Assembly (NCBI RefSeq): GCF_011745365.1
Contig: NW_024468910.1
Span: 4,616,068-4,680,067 of the forward strand
Direction: 5' to 3'
Origin: Cryphonectria parasitica EP155
Taxonomy: Eukaryota > Ascomycota > Sordariomycetes > Diaporthales > Cryphonectriaceae
DNA: 64,000 bases
Shown here: piece by piece, positions 11,415-22,769 of the stretch
How positions within the stretch are numbered: the stretch's first letter is position 1
Layout of the letters: every line of letters begins with the position of its first letter
Made by a program: the position numbers and the translations under genes
The notes under the pieces: model-generated
What the model was told of the DNA's origin: nothing
What the model saw: the letters and a program-made list of their open reading frames with translations, nothing else
The model's database searches: none

Positions 11415-14186
11415 ATGACAACGAAATTACGACATGATATTGCATCAAAGCACCGCCCAAAATCAGTTCGATTGTTTTGCAGATATCTCCACTACATTAG
11501 CGTGTTTTACAGCATTTTCTGAGCTCTGCAATGTGCGGTACATACAATTCTTCGAAGCGCTCCCGCGCAGCCATTACATACTGTGCTCACGCACACCCCG
11601 AAGATTGTCAACTTGTCTTCCTGATCTTTCCTATCTCTTTTCTTTTCTTTTCTTTCTTCTTATTTTCCCCCTTTATTTCTTTTATTTTCCTATCTATTTC
11701 CTTTTGAGAATTTGGGGTTTTCGCTCAGTGATTTTGTGGGCGAGCTTGACCTTTTCCGGGTCCCTCGTAAGGTTTTCTATGGTTCTCGTTAATTTCCTTT
11801 TCAGCACTTCAGCGAGCGTTTTGATTTCTAGCGATGCTTTGTGGGAAACTCTCTGGGTTTACTTTTGTTTTCTTATTCATAGTGTTTCATAGCGGGATTG
11901 GGATCTGGGAGAGGGTCAGGGCCAGGGATTCTTACATCTTGGAAATGGCAGTGCGCCGATATTCCTGTTGCAATGGGGCTGGTTTGGTTTCGGGAATTTC
12001 GTCACGGCATCGACAGGACAGATCTCCAGAGCTCTTGGACCGTTCACGTCCAGAGGTCAACCTCTTGCACATTCGGGTGCAACCCATCAGAGAGTCCTAT
12101 CTAGGACTTTGTTCGGAAACAACAACTACAACAAGAATGACAACATCACCATCAACATCATCATCAACACCAACAACAGTCTGCCTTGCCATCGGCAACC
12201 GCACACGGAGGAGCGGGCAGAGGAAGGATAACACTTTGGTTATCCACACCGGCTCTCATGAGCAAAAGTGGTAGAGGGCGGGGCGGGGATCGTCAGTTTA
12301 CAGGATCTCACTCGATCGTCTCACGACAAGAGCACACTCTTTTGAATCACAAATTTCTTATGTACAAGGATTTCCAATTTCGACCATCATTCAAGTTGAG
12401 GAATCGGAGGGAGAGCCTGAACATGGTGACGATATGAGGGGGATCTAATCAGTCTGCTCTGGACTCATGAACTCAGGCCCGAGAACGAGACAAGGTGTGA
12501 TTCACAAGTGGACGTCTGAATACGCAGGGAGGAAGCTTCGAGCCCAAGACTATAGACGTCGGTGGGTTTCCAGTTTAGACTTGGGAATTGCGCTCTGGGA
12601 TGAATGCATGTCCAATGATGAACTTCTGTAGCTGAATTTCAAAGCTAATACGACGCATAAAACCTCAACATTTCTTTTACCATCAGCCCAGTCCAGTTTC
12701 GGGTATGTGCAGGGCGAGGAATTCGTCTCTTGTTGTTTGTAATTATTCCTGCTTCCATTCGGTCGCCGCCTGCTAAGGCCACCACATGACATATGACCTT
12801 TGCTGTGTAATATGCCGCAGGCAGACAATCATCCTTTGCGTAGCCTGAGCAGGCCCTCCCCACCAGAAATAACCCAAAATGAGAGGGAATCAAGGAAAAT
12901 ACGATTTGACCCAGCCATGTCTCAGTCCCTTATCCCGGTTTCCGATCACCACCATCGTCAGCATCAACTATCCTCATCCCGATTCGGGAAGATAACATGT
13001 CTTAGACATGCACGAACCAAGGAATGACATTGACTTTGCTCCAGAGAGGGGTCAGGGTATGATTGGGCAAGCCACCACACCATCTCGAGAAGGGCACTAG
13101 AAACTAGGATGCGGTGATGGTGGGTTGGGTCTTCTGGCTTCGTCGCATCCTGTTGTCAGGTCACTCATCCCCTCATCCGTCATATATGTGGCCACAACCC
13201 GACCCTCCATGATGCAGTGTGAAAGAGGAGGGATGGTTCATGTTACATCCCAATGGGTCGGGAGGGCGGCGCGGGCCTACGATACGTTGGACAGGTGCGG
13301 TATCGTCATGTCTTGTGAGGCGTCGAGTGGTCCTCCTGGGGTACCAGGTGACCTAGGCAGATGCCCAAGCTAAACAGCTCTCTCTTTCTCTGCTGTCAAA
13401 ACCGACCCGCGGACCGGCCTGATGGCACAATTTTGGGCATCCAAGTCCCTTTTGAGTCAGATGAGGGAAAGACTTCCCGGAGGTGATCGACAATCATCCA
13501 TCACACGTCAGGCTTTTTGTATTGTTCCGCCTTGAGCCTCACATGGGAGCGAAGGAGTAAAGAATGTATCTAATTATATAGTGACGGCCGATTTGCAACA
13601 GAATTCGCCAGCAGGCATTCGGTTCCCAATAGTATAGCACGCAGGAGAAAACTCGGAGAATATTTTTCCGTGCATCGTAAAATGTCTTGCTCACCACAAC
13701 AATCATTTTCCCTCCCTCTCTCTATCTCCATTTTCTTTATACGCGGTGTTCATTTTGACATTAGTGCCCCCAGATTGCGACCTCATCTGAAGGAGAGGAA
13801 AGAGAGGAAATTGAAATGAACGACGGCCTTGTAGCACGCCCTCTCATCTTGTGATGTGCCGCCCGATTGTTTGATTCGTCATGAGCCATAGAGTGGGCGA
13901 AGGAAGGAGCGAGTCAGCGGGCATGTCATCAGAGTAAGAACGCAACACCAGAGATCGCGATCGTACACCTCGAACCGGAACTCTCGGGCTTCCTTTGCTG
14001 CACTGACGACGCACATTTGGTTCGGATATCCACAGCTCACCCGCATGAGAGAGGCGGCACGTTGCAGCCATCAAGAAATAAGCACTACAACCCAAAGTGC
14101 TGTTTAATGACCGCAGCCACAGCGCAAGTATGTTTTTCCGGCGACGCTCTACATGTCAAGCTTGCTGCATGTGTAATAATAAAAAT

Positions 14187-14201
14187 CCCCCCCCCCCCCC
14201 C
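14187..14201. repeat. C15 homopolymer
   Basis: Fifteen consecutive C, flanked by AAAAAT and AAAAAC. A similar C14 run lies at 14937-14950 and a G12 run at 27151-27162. Confidence 0.9.
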
Positions 14202-14936
14202 AAAAACCCGAGGGATGGGATTCGGAAGAGCCAGGTTGAGAGGGACTGTTCGTAAGATGCACCAAAATCAAAACCCCAACTCTCTCCTGGAGCTGATCTA
14301 GTTTATTCATAACCGTCTTATTACGCCCCGTTCAGTAAAGTCAAGATTTGGTGTGGATGAGAAGGGCAAGCCACTGGCTCATTGACGTCGGATTCTCCCA
14401 GCCAGCTGCGGAGCACATGAGGCCAAAGTGGTCAGAATTGCAACATATTTGTAATGAACACTCAAGGTTGTTGTGCCTCATACCTGCGGTTTCCCTTGCT
14501 TTCGGCAGACGGCATGGTACAAACGTCTAGATGATACAAGTGTAATGATTCTCTTCTCACTGCAATTTACAGTACCATCGTAATTCTGACGCCCTTCTAG
14601 AGACAGGCTCCTGCCCATGTTCCAAGGTCTAGCGAGCCAAGGCATCTTTCCCGCGATCCTGGTGTAGGAAGTGCAGTGATCTGTGCCATGTCGGCATCCA
14701 AAAACATCGGCCATGGCATGCATGACTGAACTGTTTCGAATGCGGTGGGACCTTCTTTCTGTCACACGACAGAACGGAGCCCTGTCCACATGATTGAGCT
14801 AGGGACATTGCGTGGCTGGACCGATCCTCTCGACACACCAGTGCCTCGCAGTCGATGCAGAGGCCCAGCAAGGTCAACGAGGTTAGCGAGAAAGACGCGG
14901 GTTCGAGAAATGGCCGGTGGTCAACAGAGACTCAAG

Positions 14937-14950
14937 CCCCCCCCCCCCCC
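14937..14950. repeat. C14 homopolymer
   Basis: Fourteen consecutive C, followed after one A by CCCCCGGG. It lies about 190 bp downstream of the Nif1-like stop codon. Confidence 0.9.
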
Positions 14951-15137
14951 ACCCCCGGGTGTCCCGACGTACGCACTCCCGCCCGAGAACGATTATCTGC
15001 GGACCTTCGGGGTGCCCAGCTCGCAGGTGGCAAGTTCAAGAGGTCCTCAAAACCATAGGAGCGCATTGGCGACCGGAAGGACACCGCAGACGTGAAGAAT
15101 AATGGGAGACCGAAGGGCCGATGAGCTTGGCTCGTAC

Positions 15138-17474
15138 CTATTTCTTGCCGCGCTCTTCTTCGACCGGGCCGTACTTCTCCTTCCAAATCCTGCATCATCG
15201 CGTCAGTATCGAATTCAGTGCTCATCCGCTTGAGCCAGGTCAAATTTTCTAACGATGGGAAATGAAAGTGGCTCAGGTTGTATCATCCCGTGCACAAGCA
15301 GACACCTGCACAAACTGGGGTGGCAGTTCCTCCAGTGCACAAAAGGGCAGCACCAAATGATTTCTCGAAGGCTGCGAGCCCTACCAAGGACCGCAGGGGT
15401 AAGCGACGCCGAAACGAGGCGACACAGGAGGGAATGGTGCATGGTGCATGGAGAGTAGACTGGGGAGCAGTAAAAGAAGTCCCACCCCTATCATTGGTCG
15501 TACGAGGCAGCCGATTGAGACAAATGTTGCTCAAGTCAATAGTGACAGAAGCCAGAGCACTTGCCACTGACACGGGCCACGGTCATTCCCATTGACCTCA
15601 CCATTGAGCGGCTGTTCCCGTAACGGCCCTGCTCGGGTATCCATCAAACACAAGGGGGTGGCAGCAGAACCATCCAGACACGGAGATGAAGAGACCGCCC
15701 TGGGACTTACCAAGAATTGCCCAATGTCTTGTTTCCATTCTTCTCGGCCAACCGGTAGTACTTAGCTGCAGCATACTGCGACAGAAATATGTTAGCCTTA
15801 TAAAATAGTTGGTCAAGGATCCTGCAGCTGCGAGTGGGTAGAAGTAGTGCTTCTTCGTTGATGCCCGATGTTGAGGCTGGGCAGATCTCGATCGCATGCA
15901 CACTCTCAAGCACCCCTGTCGGGTTACAAGTCTGCAGCCATCAGAAGACGATTGCTTGTCTCCCTCTCACTGTTTGTATGCCCAGAGGAAGCCTTTTGGA
16001 ATGATTCAAGATATCGTGTTGCAGAGGAATGAGAGCGGAATGCCTCACCTTGTCTTTTTTGCAGCCGAAGCCCTCCAGATAGCACCAGGCGACCTCGTTC
16101 ATCGCGTCTTGAGTAGAAAGGATCAGCTTCAACTCGCCCGTATGTTCAGTGTTACGGGCTGTTGATGTCTAGTGGGAGCCTGCACTTACCAGTGTCACCC
16201 AGGTTCGCGGCTGTTTCGTAGTACTATCGTCCCGTAAAGAAATGTCGTTAGCCATGTTCCATGTTCGCTCAGAAATTGTGCCCAATGTGTGGGTTCTTGA
16301 GCCACGGGTATGATCCTGCGCCTGTAGAAGTTCCGACTCACTTGCTTGGCAGCGAGGGGATCCTTTTCGATGCCCCAGCCGTGACGAAAGCAGTTGGCCA
16401 ATTCAAATATTGCCAGGACCAGCTCTCCCTTTGCCGCACCTCCCTTTTTCAAACCAGCCTGCAAAGCCAGGCTCTCGACATCAGCAGCATTCTTCGCAGC
16501 CGCTGAAAGGAAGAAGATTGCCCTTTCAGGCTCGGGTTCACAGCCCCAACCATGCCTGTAGTAAGCTGTCATCAGCATTTACATCTTTCTTCTTCGAACT
16601 GCTGTCAATCCTCGATGATCAAAAACAGACAACATCCGATAGTAGACACGCCAGCAATCAGCTTGCCCTTGGGGGGCCACGCTCTTGTCACCCACCTCAA
16701 AGCAAGGCCATAAAGAACCTGGCTCAGCGGATTATTTGCCCCATTAGGATCCGCCAGGACACCAAACAATCTAGTAGACTGCCGCAAGTCTCCCTCCTCG
16801 TGCAGGCGTATCGCCTCTTGTATGTTCTTATCGATGCCTGGTGTGCTGGCCACACCATTCTGCGGGTCTGCCCCAGTCCCATCATTGACGGCACGCAAAC
16901 TCGCAAAGCCATCCTTCTCAATAGCCGGGCTCATTCGAGCCGCCGGCGAGGGGGGACCGCTTCGGTGCAGCATCTCGTTCTCGTTGGCGGTGTTGGCGAG
17001 GATCGTAGCACGCTTCTCCCACTGCAACTCAGTAATATCTCTGTCGGCGCCCTGGTCGGCCGTGGTCGTGGTGATCTCGGGGAGGTCGACCGGAACGTTC
17101 TCGGAACTCGCTGGGGATCTCGACAGATGCAGGCGCTGCGAAAGACGCCGGCCGACTGAGGGCCTGTCCGGCGTGTTGCTGCTGTTCCTGCTCGACACCG
17201 AAGAGCCCCGGGATGGACGGAGCACATCGGAGAGGCGCCGGGTACGAGAGCCGCCCGAGGGTGAGTGGGCGTCGCTTGCGCTCAGGTAGTCAGCTCCGTG
17301 ACCGTCATTCATACTGGCTGGCGAGCTTGGCGGGTGTATGACCTCTTGTGTATGCGTGTCGGACCGCAGAAATGTGAACTCGGGCGCCTGCAGCGTATCC
17401 ACAACATCTTCCCTCCTAGTACCATGACCCTCTTCTATCCTGTCCTTCTTTTTCAGAATGTCTCGCAGCCCCAT
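15138..17474 (-). CDS. Nif1-like Sel1-repeat protein (putative cell-cycle inhibitor)
   Basis: Six exons on the minus strand: 17474-16696, 16555-16342, 16223-16190, 16107-16049, 15775-15711 and 15189-15138. Phases join exactly to give 400 residues. All junctions are GT-AG (GTGGGT, GTGAGT, GTAAGT, GTGAGG, GTAAGT donors). The protein starts MGLRDILKKKD, a conserved N-terminus I recall for fungal Nif1 homologues. A Ser/Arg/Pro-rich, probably disordered region runs to about residue 215. Sel1-type helical repeats follow in the last 160 residues: LYGLALRHGWG, LANCFRHGWGIEKD and VAWCYLEGFGCKKDK are their signatures. In fission yeast Nif1 binds the Nim1/Cdr1 kinase and delays mitosis; the same role here is inferred from family membership. 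An in-frame extension upstream of 17474 exists, but the family N-terminus argues for this Met. Confidence 0.85.
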
Positions 17475-18638
17475 GTTTGCGACCGTGATCCGGATCTGTC
17501 GCCCTGCTAATCGGTCCGAGACACAGGTAGAACCACAGCACAAGGTCTGCAGCACCGGGATCGGCGGCTATACAGCGTCAAATGGTGCAAGATGTTCGGC
17601 TGGTAGGTTGAATATATGCTCGTATCGGCTTAGAGAAAGACTCAGTAACGGTCGCAATCGCTTGTGGCGTGTAGTGCTCGCAGATATCGAGGGGCCCTTT
17701 CAGTCTCAGTAAACGCCACCTCGGGTCGATACTTGCCCAAGGAAGCAGTAAGTACTAGATGAATGAGGGAGAAAACAAGTTGTAGTAAGCGACAATGACC
17801 ACTCTCCACCTGGAATCATTGATTATGAGGACTGGACACGACCCGAGCTATGGTATACTTTCTCGCTCTTGCCGTGAAGTAAGAAGTTGGCCGCTGCTAT
17901 TCAGAAGGATCATAGCCTTTGAATTCCGTCGCCTGATAACAGGAGGGGCCGTCCTCCGCAGCGTTTGTTGGCCGCCTTGTAGCTGAGAAATAAGCTTCGC
18001 CAACAAGGGAGAGGAAGGCTGTGTGCATGACTGTCGGAAACTTGACTTATTCTCTGTCTCTTTCCAGTTGACAGCTGAGAACGCCCTCCGCCTGCTGCTA
18101 CGACGATCATTGGTATTTAGCAGCTTAGCAACTGGTAGCATCAGCCAACTTTGGCGCCAAAATGACAAGGCGGGGGTGGGGGCCTAAATGCAGTGGATGT
18201 TGAGCACTTGGTGGAGAGCCAAGCACTATGTCTGCCGAGGCGCAGCGGCCGTTCCGAGGACAAAAAGGGGAGCCGACGCGCGCTCTTCCCAACTGCGTGC
18301 GCATGGCATAAACGAGGACCAATGCTACACGCACAAATGGGATTTTCTGACCCACGTGCCCACCGTAGGCGTTCCTTCTTTGCAGCAGAATTCTGCACCA
18401 TCTCATATCTGCCATGAGTAGTGACTTGCGAAGGAGATGATGAGCTGGCTGATGGTGCCGACTGAGCGGGCCTTTACACTCTGGATGCCTCGAATGATTC
18501 AGACGCACACGACCAGTGGTGATTGAAAATAGTTGACTTCGATCCTCGTTGGCTTGCAATTTGGTAAGAAAGAATTTTCACTAACGGACACCACGACAGA
18601 ATTATGCTAGACGTTCCTCCGGGCTCCAAATAGCTGCG
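17475..18638. other. Intergenic region upstream of the Nif1-like gene
   Basis: About 1.16 kb between two minus-strand genes. It should hold the Nif1-like promoter and the 3' UTR of the questin-oxidase-like gene. Open frames up to 144 codons exist but show no recognisable domain and overlap each other on opposite strands, so none is called. Confidence 0.5.
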
Positions 18639-19886
18639 TTATGAGAATGTCCATCCTTCAAAGTCATCCACGAATCGGACGGCGGAGGCAAGGTAACGCT
18701 CATGGACATCTCCCCATGTGCTGGCAGCCTCCCTCATGGCCCTGACCGCTTTCACAAAGTGTGCATCTATGGCCCACCCCGAGTTCAGCGCCTTATCCTC
18801 AACGTATGACCATGTCTTGGCCGCGGATCCCTCCGGCCACGGGACGTAGTCTGGATCAATCTTGGGTCTCAGCTCGGCAATGTAGACGGCCAGGGTCAAC
18901 AACCACCATTGCCGCACCAGTGAAACATGGAACTCGGTCGGAATGAACGGCAGCAGAATGCGCACGGCATGGCTTGTGGTGAGCAGGTGGACAATCCGGA
19001 ATTTGTATGAATGTGTTCCAGGAGGAACAGTGGCGACGAGCAGGGCAGTGGCAGCCTCCTGGCTCTCCTGGAAACGTCGGACAGGGTCTTGACCGACACA
19101 CCAGGCATTCCAGTATTCCAACACCAGTTCCTCATGCTCACTGAATAGACTCTCGATATCGCCAGAGTCCTCGTGCCCATCGAATAGACCATTGAATCTG
19201 CTGTCACTCCGGATCCTCTCAAGGATGTCTGAAGGCGAGGTGGAGGAGAAGGCTCCCTTTGGTGGCGGGCGCGAGTATTTTGAGTTGTCGAGATACTTGT
19301 GCATGAAATCGTACTGCGTGGCGGTCATGGCCAGAGCTTCAATGGCGACCTCTTTGCTGTCTATCTCGTATGCATAGCCCAGATGTATCAGAGGGTGGCC
19401 TAGACCGGCAACGACATTATTGATGAGGGGCGCGCCACCGTCGGGCGGAGCAAACATGAAGTCTTGAACGACTTTCTTCCACTCGTAATTTGCCTTTCTG
19501 GTGGCCAACTGGTCTTCGAAGAAATCGACGAAGGCTCTCTGATAGCTCCTCTGGCCCAGGAAGTCCCTCCAATCGTCCTCGGTGATCTCCTCGGGGCTGT
19601 CGGGCCAAGGTTCAAGTTCCTTGGACTCTTGATCGTATATAGTGTGGAGCTGGGGGATCGAGGCGCCGAGGATGTAAGCAGAGCCGAGAATATGTGGCAG
19701 ATGGTTGTGATAATGTAGCGAGTGGTAGAGAATGGAGTGGTTGACATGATTGGCGCGGAGGAGGTGCTTGAGGGTTCGAGGGCGCTTGTCTGGGTTGGAC
19801 TCAATAGTGTGGACTTTGACGGGTTCGAGGTGGATGGCCTGGTGGGCAGACGATCCGACCAGCCGGCCGTAGATGTAGGATAGCAT
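18639..19886 (-). CDS. Questin-oxidase-like protein (DUF4243 / HypA-AflY family)
   Basis: Single exon, 415 residues from the ATG at 19886. An in-frame ATG at 20057 would add 57 residues, but that stretch is low-complexity and crosses an A/G-rich leader, so I prefer the shorter form. Diagnostic stretches are HVNHSILYHSLHYHNHLPHI, the His-rich GLGHPLIHLGYAYEI segment, and a C-terminal LVRQWWLLTLAVYIAELRP block. The family includes questin oxidase of the geodin pathway and the aflatoxin-cluster protein AflY, which are linked to Baeyer-Villiger-type ring opening of anthraquinones. No polyketide synthase or other secondary-metabolism gene lies nearby, so a cluster role is not supported; many fungi carry orphan members. 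Substrate unknown. Confidence 0.8.
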   Translation of the reverse strand: MLSYIYGRLVGSSAHQAIHLEPVKVHTIESNPDKRPRTLKHLLRANHVNHSILYHSLHYHNHLPHILGSAYILGASIPQLHTIYDQESKELEPWPDSPEEITEDDWRDFLGQRSYQRAFVDFFEDQLATRKANYEWKKVVQDFMFAPPDGGAPLINNVVAGLGHPLIHLGYAYEIDSKEVAIEALAMTATQYDFMHKYLDNSKYSRPPPKGAFSSTSPSDILERIRSDSRFNGLFDGHEDSGDIESLFSEHEELVLEYWNAWCVGQDPVRRFQESQEAATALLVATVPPGTHSYKFRIVHLLTTSHAVRILLPFIPTEFHVSLVRQWWLLTLAVYIAELRPKIDPDYVPWPEGSAAKTWSYVEDKALNSGWAIDAHFVKAVRAMREAASTWGDVHERYLASAVRFVDDFEGWTFS

Positions 19887-20386
19887 GGTGGTTGGAAAAT
19901 GATCAGGTAAGTAAGTGAGAGATTGCAAGACTAACTCCCTTTTTTCTTTCTTTTTTTCGGTGAGGGGAGAGGGGAAGCAGAGGGGATTTGCCACCGTGAG
20001 TGGTAGTATGTTGTTTGATGGTGGTGATGTAGCAGTGGTAATCGTGTCAATCACCATGCGCGCATACTACCATAGGTCAGCTTGCAACGGAGGACCAATG
20101 GGGCGTTGTTCGAAGACGAAGGTCGGAAACGTGCTTGACGTGGTGAAGAGGTTTGCACCAAGTTCGAGTCCCAACACTTCTCAGATCAGACCAGTTGAAC
20201 CTACTAGGCGCTTTACTTGGTAATTGGGTAACTCGGGACGTCCGCGCTGTCGCTTCGCGCTCAGAGAATCGCAGCGAGATCAGGGCGGCAAGCAGCAGGA
20301 TCTAATCCATTTACCCTAACTCGCAGCAGAAAATTGATCCTAAATAGCTCTTGGATGAAACTGATGGTTTCCATTAAGGTAAAATA

Positions 20387-20425
20387 AGAAAACGGTCGGC
20401 AATTCGCTCTTGCCGACGGTTTTCT
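20387..20425. repeat. 16-bp inverted repeat with a 7-nt loop
   Basis: The arm at 20387-20402 and the arm at 20410-20425 are complementary at 15 of 16 positions, around the loop TTCGCTC. It sits between divergent promoters. It could be a cruciform, a binding site for a dimeric factor, or the remnant of a small inverted-repeat transposon. Confidence 0.75.
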
Positions 20426-20617
20426 GTTGAATTAACTGGACCCTTGACCTTCCCTTGAATTGCCTGCCCGCTAGCTACCCTTACATAGTACATACAGACG
20501 ATTACCCCGCCAAACACTTACGTAGCGACTGACAGAAGAGTACTGTACCAGTACCACAGCCAAGGATCGACGTCACAGGCCGAAAGTTCACCCCTGTGCT
20601 CCTCCCCCGCGACCCGC

Positions 20618-20627
20618 TATTATATAG
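20618..20627 (+). promoter_or_regulatory. TATA-like element upstream of the epimerase gene
   Basis: ATTATATAGC about 140 bp upstream of the start codon, in otherwise GC-balanced DNA. Spacing is plausible for a fungal promoter, but there is no direct evidence of use. Confidence 0.3.
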
Positions 20628-20762
20628 CCAGTGAGGCATGACATGATATAGGCTGCAGATGCAAATCTTCAATTCCACGCACCAGTGCTCCTGAGAACAA
20701 GTCAGCTGTGCGAACACACCAAAACACCTAACCCAGGCTCCCCAGAGAACCGAGATATCACA

Positions 20763-21656
20763 ATGGCACCGAGCGCGATCATTGCACCCTCCATCCTATC
20801 GGCAGACTTCGCCAAGCTGGGGGCAGAATGTGCGAAGACAATGGACCAGGGCGCCGACTGGCTCCATGTTGATATCATGTATGTCGCCATCTAGCTAACT
20901 TTCTCGCCTTTCTCTCCCCCCGTGCTAACCATACTTTCTCTCTAAGGGATGGCCACTTTGTCCCAAACATAACCTTCGGTGCCCCTATCGTGGCCAAGAT
21001 CCGCTCGCACGTCGAGAAACCCACCGTTCGCCACGGCCGCGGCACCTTCGACTGTCACATGATGATCGCCGAACCCAGGCGATGGGTCAAGGAATTCCAA
21101 AATGCCGGCTGTGATCTGTACTGCTTCCATTACGAGGCTGCTTTTTCCACCGCCGCCGAATCCCCGAGCGGCCACTCCGACCAGAAGACAAACCCCAAGG
21201 ATCTGATCCGGTATATCCACGATTGCGGCCTGCAGGCCGGCATTGCGATCAAGCCCAAGACCGGTGTTGATGTGCTGTGGGACATCTTGGAGAACCCCAA
21301 CGAGGCAGAGAGGCCCGATGTAAGTCTTGGCTCTTATCATAGGCTGTCATAGGCCGGATGGTACTGGGCGATGCTAACTTTCTCCATAGATGGTGCTAAT
21401 CATGACCGTGGAGCCGGGTTTCGGAGGCCAGAAGTTCATGGCAAGTGAGCTGCCCAAGGTGCAGGAGTTGAGGAAACGGTATCCGGAACTAAACATCGAG
21501 GTGGACGGTGGACTGGGTCCCAGCACCATCGATCAGGCCGCTGATGCCGGCGCGAACGTGATCGTGGCCGGCAGCGCTGTTTTCGGGGCCCAGGATCCAG
21601 CCGAGGTGATTTCTCTTCTGCGTAAGAAGGTTGACGAAAGATCGGGGAAGATATGA
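20763..21656 (+). CDS. RPE1: Ribulose-phosphate 3-epimerase
   Basis: Three exons (20763-20878, 20947-21319, 21390-21656) give 251 residues. Introns are GTATGT...CTAAG (68 bp) and GTAAGT...CATAG (70 bp). The enzyme interconverts ribulose 5-phosphate and xylulose 5-phosphate in the cytosolic non-oxidative pentose phosphate pathway. The TIM-barrel signatures are all present: APSILSADF at residues 8-16, HVDIMDGHFVPN with metal ligands H35 and D37, H76 in DCHMMI, the [10 protein letters not shown] phosphate-binding loop, and D202 in VDGGL. An insert of about ten residues follows [10 protein letters not shown] compared with the yeast protein as I remember it. The start ATG (ACAATGGC) fits the family length. 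Confidence 0.95.
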
Positions 21657-21894
21657 AGGCAAAACCACAAGGATAGTCTTTTTTTTGTCTCTAAAGAAAG
21701 AGAAGAAAATCACCGAAAACCCCTTATGCTTTAAATTAGCCAGCAGCATATAGAGCGACTCGTTACATCCTCCTCCCGCCATCTCTGTTAGCTTTCGGTC
21801 AGTATGAGCGTCTTGCTGCATCCCTCTTGTTTGTTTAACTGCTTCGGTAGCACTTACCCTTTGTGTTGCTCTCTCGCCGTCGTATACTACAATC

Positions 21895-22263
21895 TCACAT
21901 AACGACGCACTTCACATCGAAGCCAGGGTCTTTCTTGCTAGGTCCATATCCAATTCGGAAGCCATTGGTTTCTTTTGTGATCATACCTACAGCAGCTGCC
22001 GTCAGCAAGTTCTAATCTGAGCAGTACCCGTTGATGCTCGTCTTTTCTACTCCAGCATACTCACGGACAAAGTTCCTATCGTACCATCCATGCAGGTCGT
22101 GTACTGGACACTGGAGGCTCTCGTACTCCTCCGGGTGGAATTTGACACCCGACTTGCCAAATTGCTCGCACTGGCTAAATCCAGCATTGGGCATGCACTG
22201 GCTGTGGATCTGTAGCCATCGGCATCGACAACGCCGATTCTCGTAAATGACAGCCTGACACAT
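21895..22263 (-). CDS. Small Cys-rich protein, two exons, unknown function
   Basis: I assemble exons 22263-22065 and 21986-21895 with a 78-bp GTGAGT...TGTAG intron; phases agree and give 96 residues ending VKCVVM. The protein starts MCQAVIYENRRCRCRW and has cysteines spaced through the first 55 residues (SQC, SQCEQ, LQCPVHDLHGWYD). There is no signal peptide or membrane segment. Many filamentous fungi encode short cytosolic proteins starting MC- with Cys/His pairs, possibly zinc-binding; membership is an impression, not a search result. The neighbour at 24169-24567 has a similar MC- start. It converges on the epimerase gene, with 238 bp between stops. Confidence 0.6.
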
Positions 22264-22769
22264 TTCAGTGGAAATACTGATGCTGAAGAAGTTTTGTTGT
22301 GGTGTTCTGGGGGTTTTCTGTCCTTCCTGTGTGATTTTGTTTTCCTGGGTGGTTTTGAGTTTGGCAATCGGAAGTTGTGTAAAATGCCAGGTCCAAAATA
22401 TTGTACTAGCGAGGCTGCCTCTTACAACCTTCCAACTTCCTGCACATGTTTGGTCTTGCCAAACGTCCGACTCACCCAGTTTAATGACGCGCCTACTGCC
22501 AACATACCTCACTTACCTATGCTTCCGTAAACGAGCTAGCATCTTCATATTCTGACGTTGTCTTTTGCTCAGTTCGCGCCGGGCCAGTTTCGGCAGCGAC
22601 GCCTTGTTGGGGAGTAAGGGACCATCGCTCGCGCCGACCTTGTTGCTGCTCTCGTTGAGTCACGAACATCTTCGACATCCAGTGTTCCTTCCTTACCTTG
22701 TTAGCTCTGGCTAGGCTACATTAATTAGGTCACAAGCGGGTTTTCACATCTGTGTCTCAATTGCTCACC
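22264..22769. promoter_or_regulatory. Divergent intergenic region
   Basis: About 500 bp between the small Cys-rich gene (-) and the HAD gene (+). Minor overlapping open frames only; expected to hold both promoters. Confidence 0.4.

Larger units (their letters stand above)
11415..15137. other. Intergenic region between the convergent bZIP and Nif1-like genes
   Basis: About 3.7 kb. The first part is T/C-rich (TTTTCTTTTC runs near 11640-11700) and probably includes the bZIP 3' UTR. Open frames are short and unremarkable. Two cytosine homopolymers occur, C15 at 14187-14201 and C14 at 14937-14950. I see no gene or RNA here. Confidence 0.5.
19887..20762. promoter_or_regulatory. Divergent promoter region between the DUF4243 gene and the epimerase
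   Basis: 876 bp separate the two divergent starts. An A/G-rich tract on the minus strand (19930-19965) probably lies in the DUF4243 leader. A strong hairpin occurs at 20387-20425 and a TATA-like sequence at about 20618-20627 on the epimerase side. No gene is visible. Confidence 0.5.

Noticed and set aside
11434..11892. 152-codon frame after the bZIP stop
   Set aside because: Phe/Leu/Ser-rich translation of T/C-rich 3' UTR sequence, without domain or conserved features.
19887..20057. 57-residue N-terminal extension of the DUF4243 protein
   Set aside because: The stretch is low-complexity and crosses an A/G-rich leader; the product from 19886 begins with sequence that looks like the family start.
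22752..22769. N-terminal extension of the HAD phosphatase
   Set aside because: The frame is open here but starts at a GTG, not an ATG; the ATG at 22770 has a good fungal context and suits the family.
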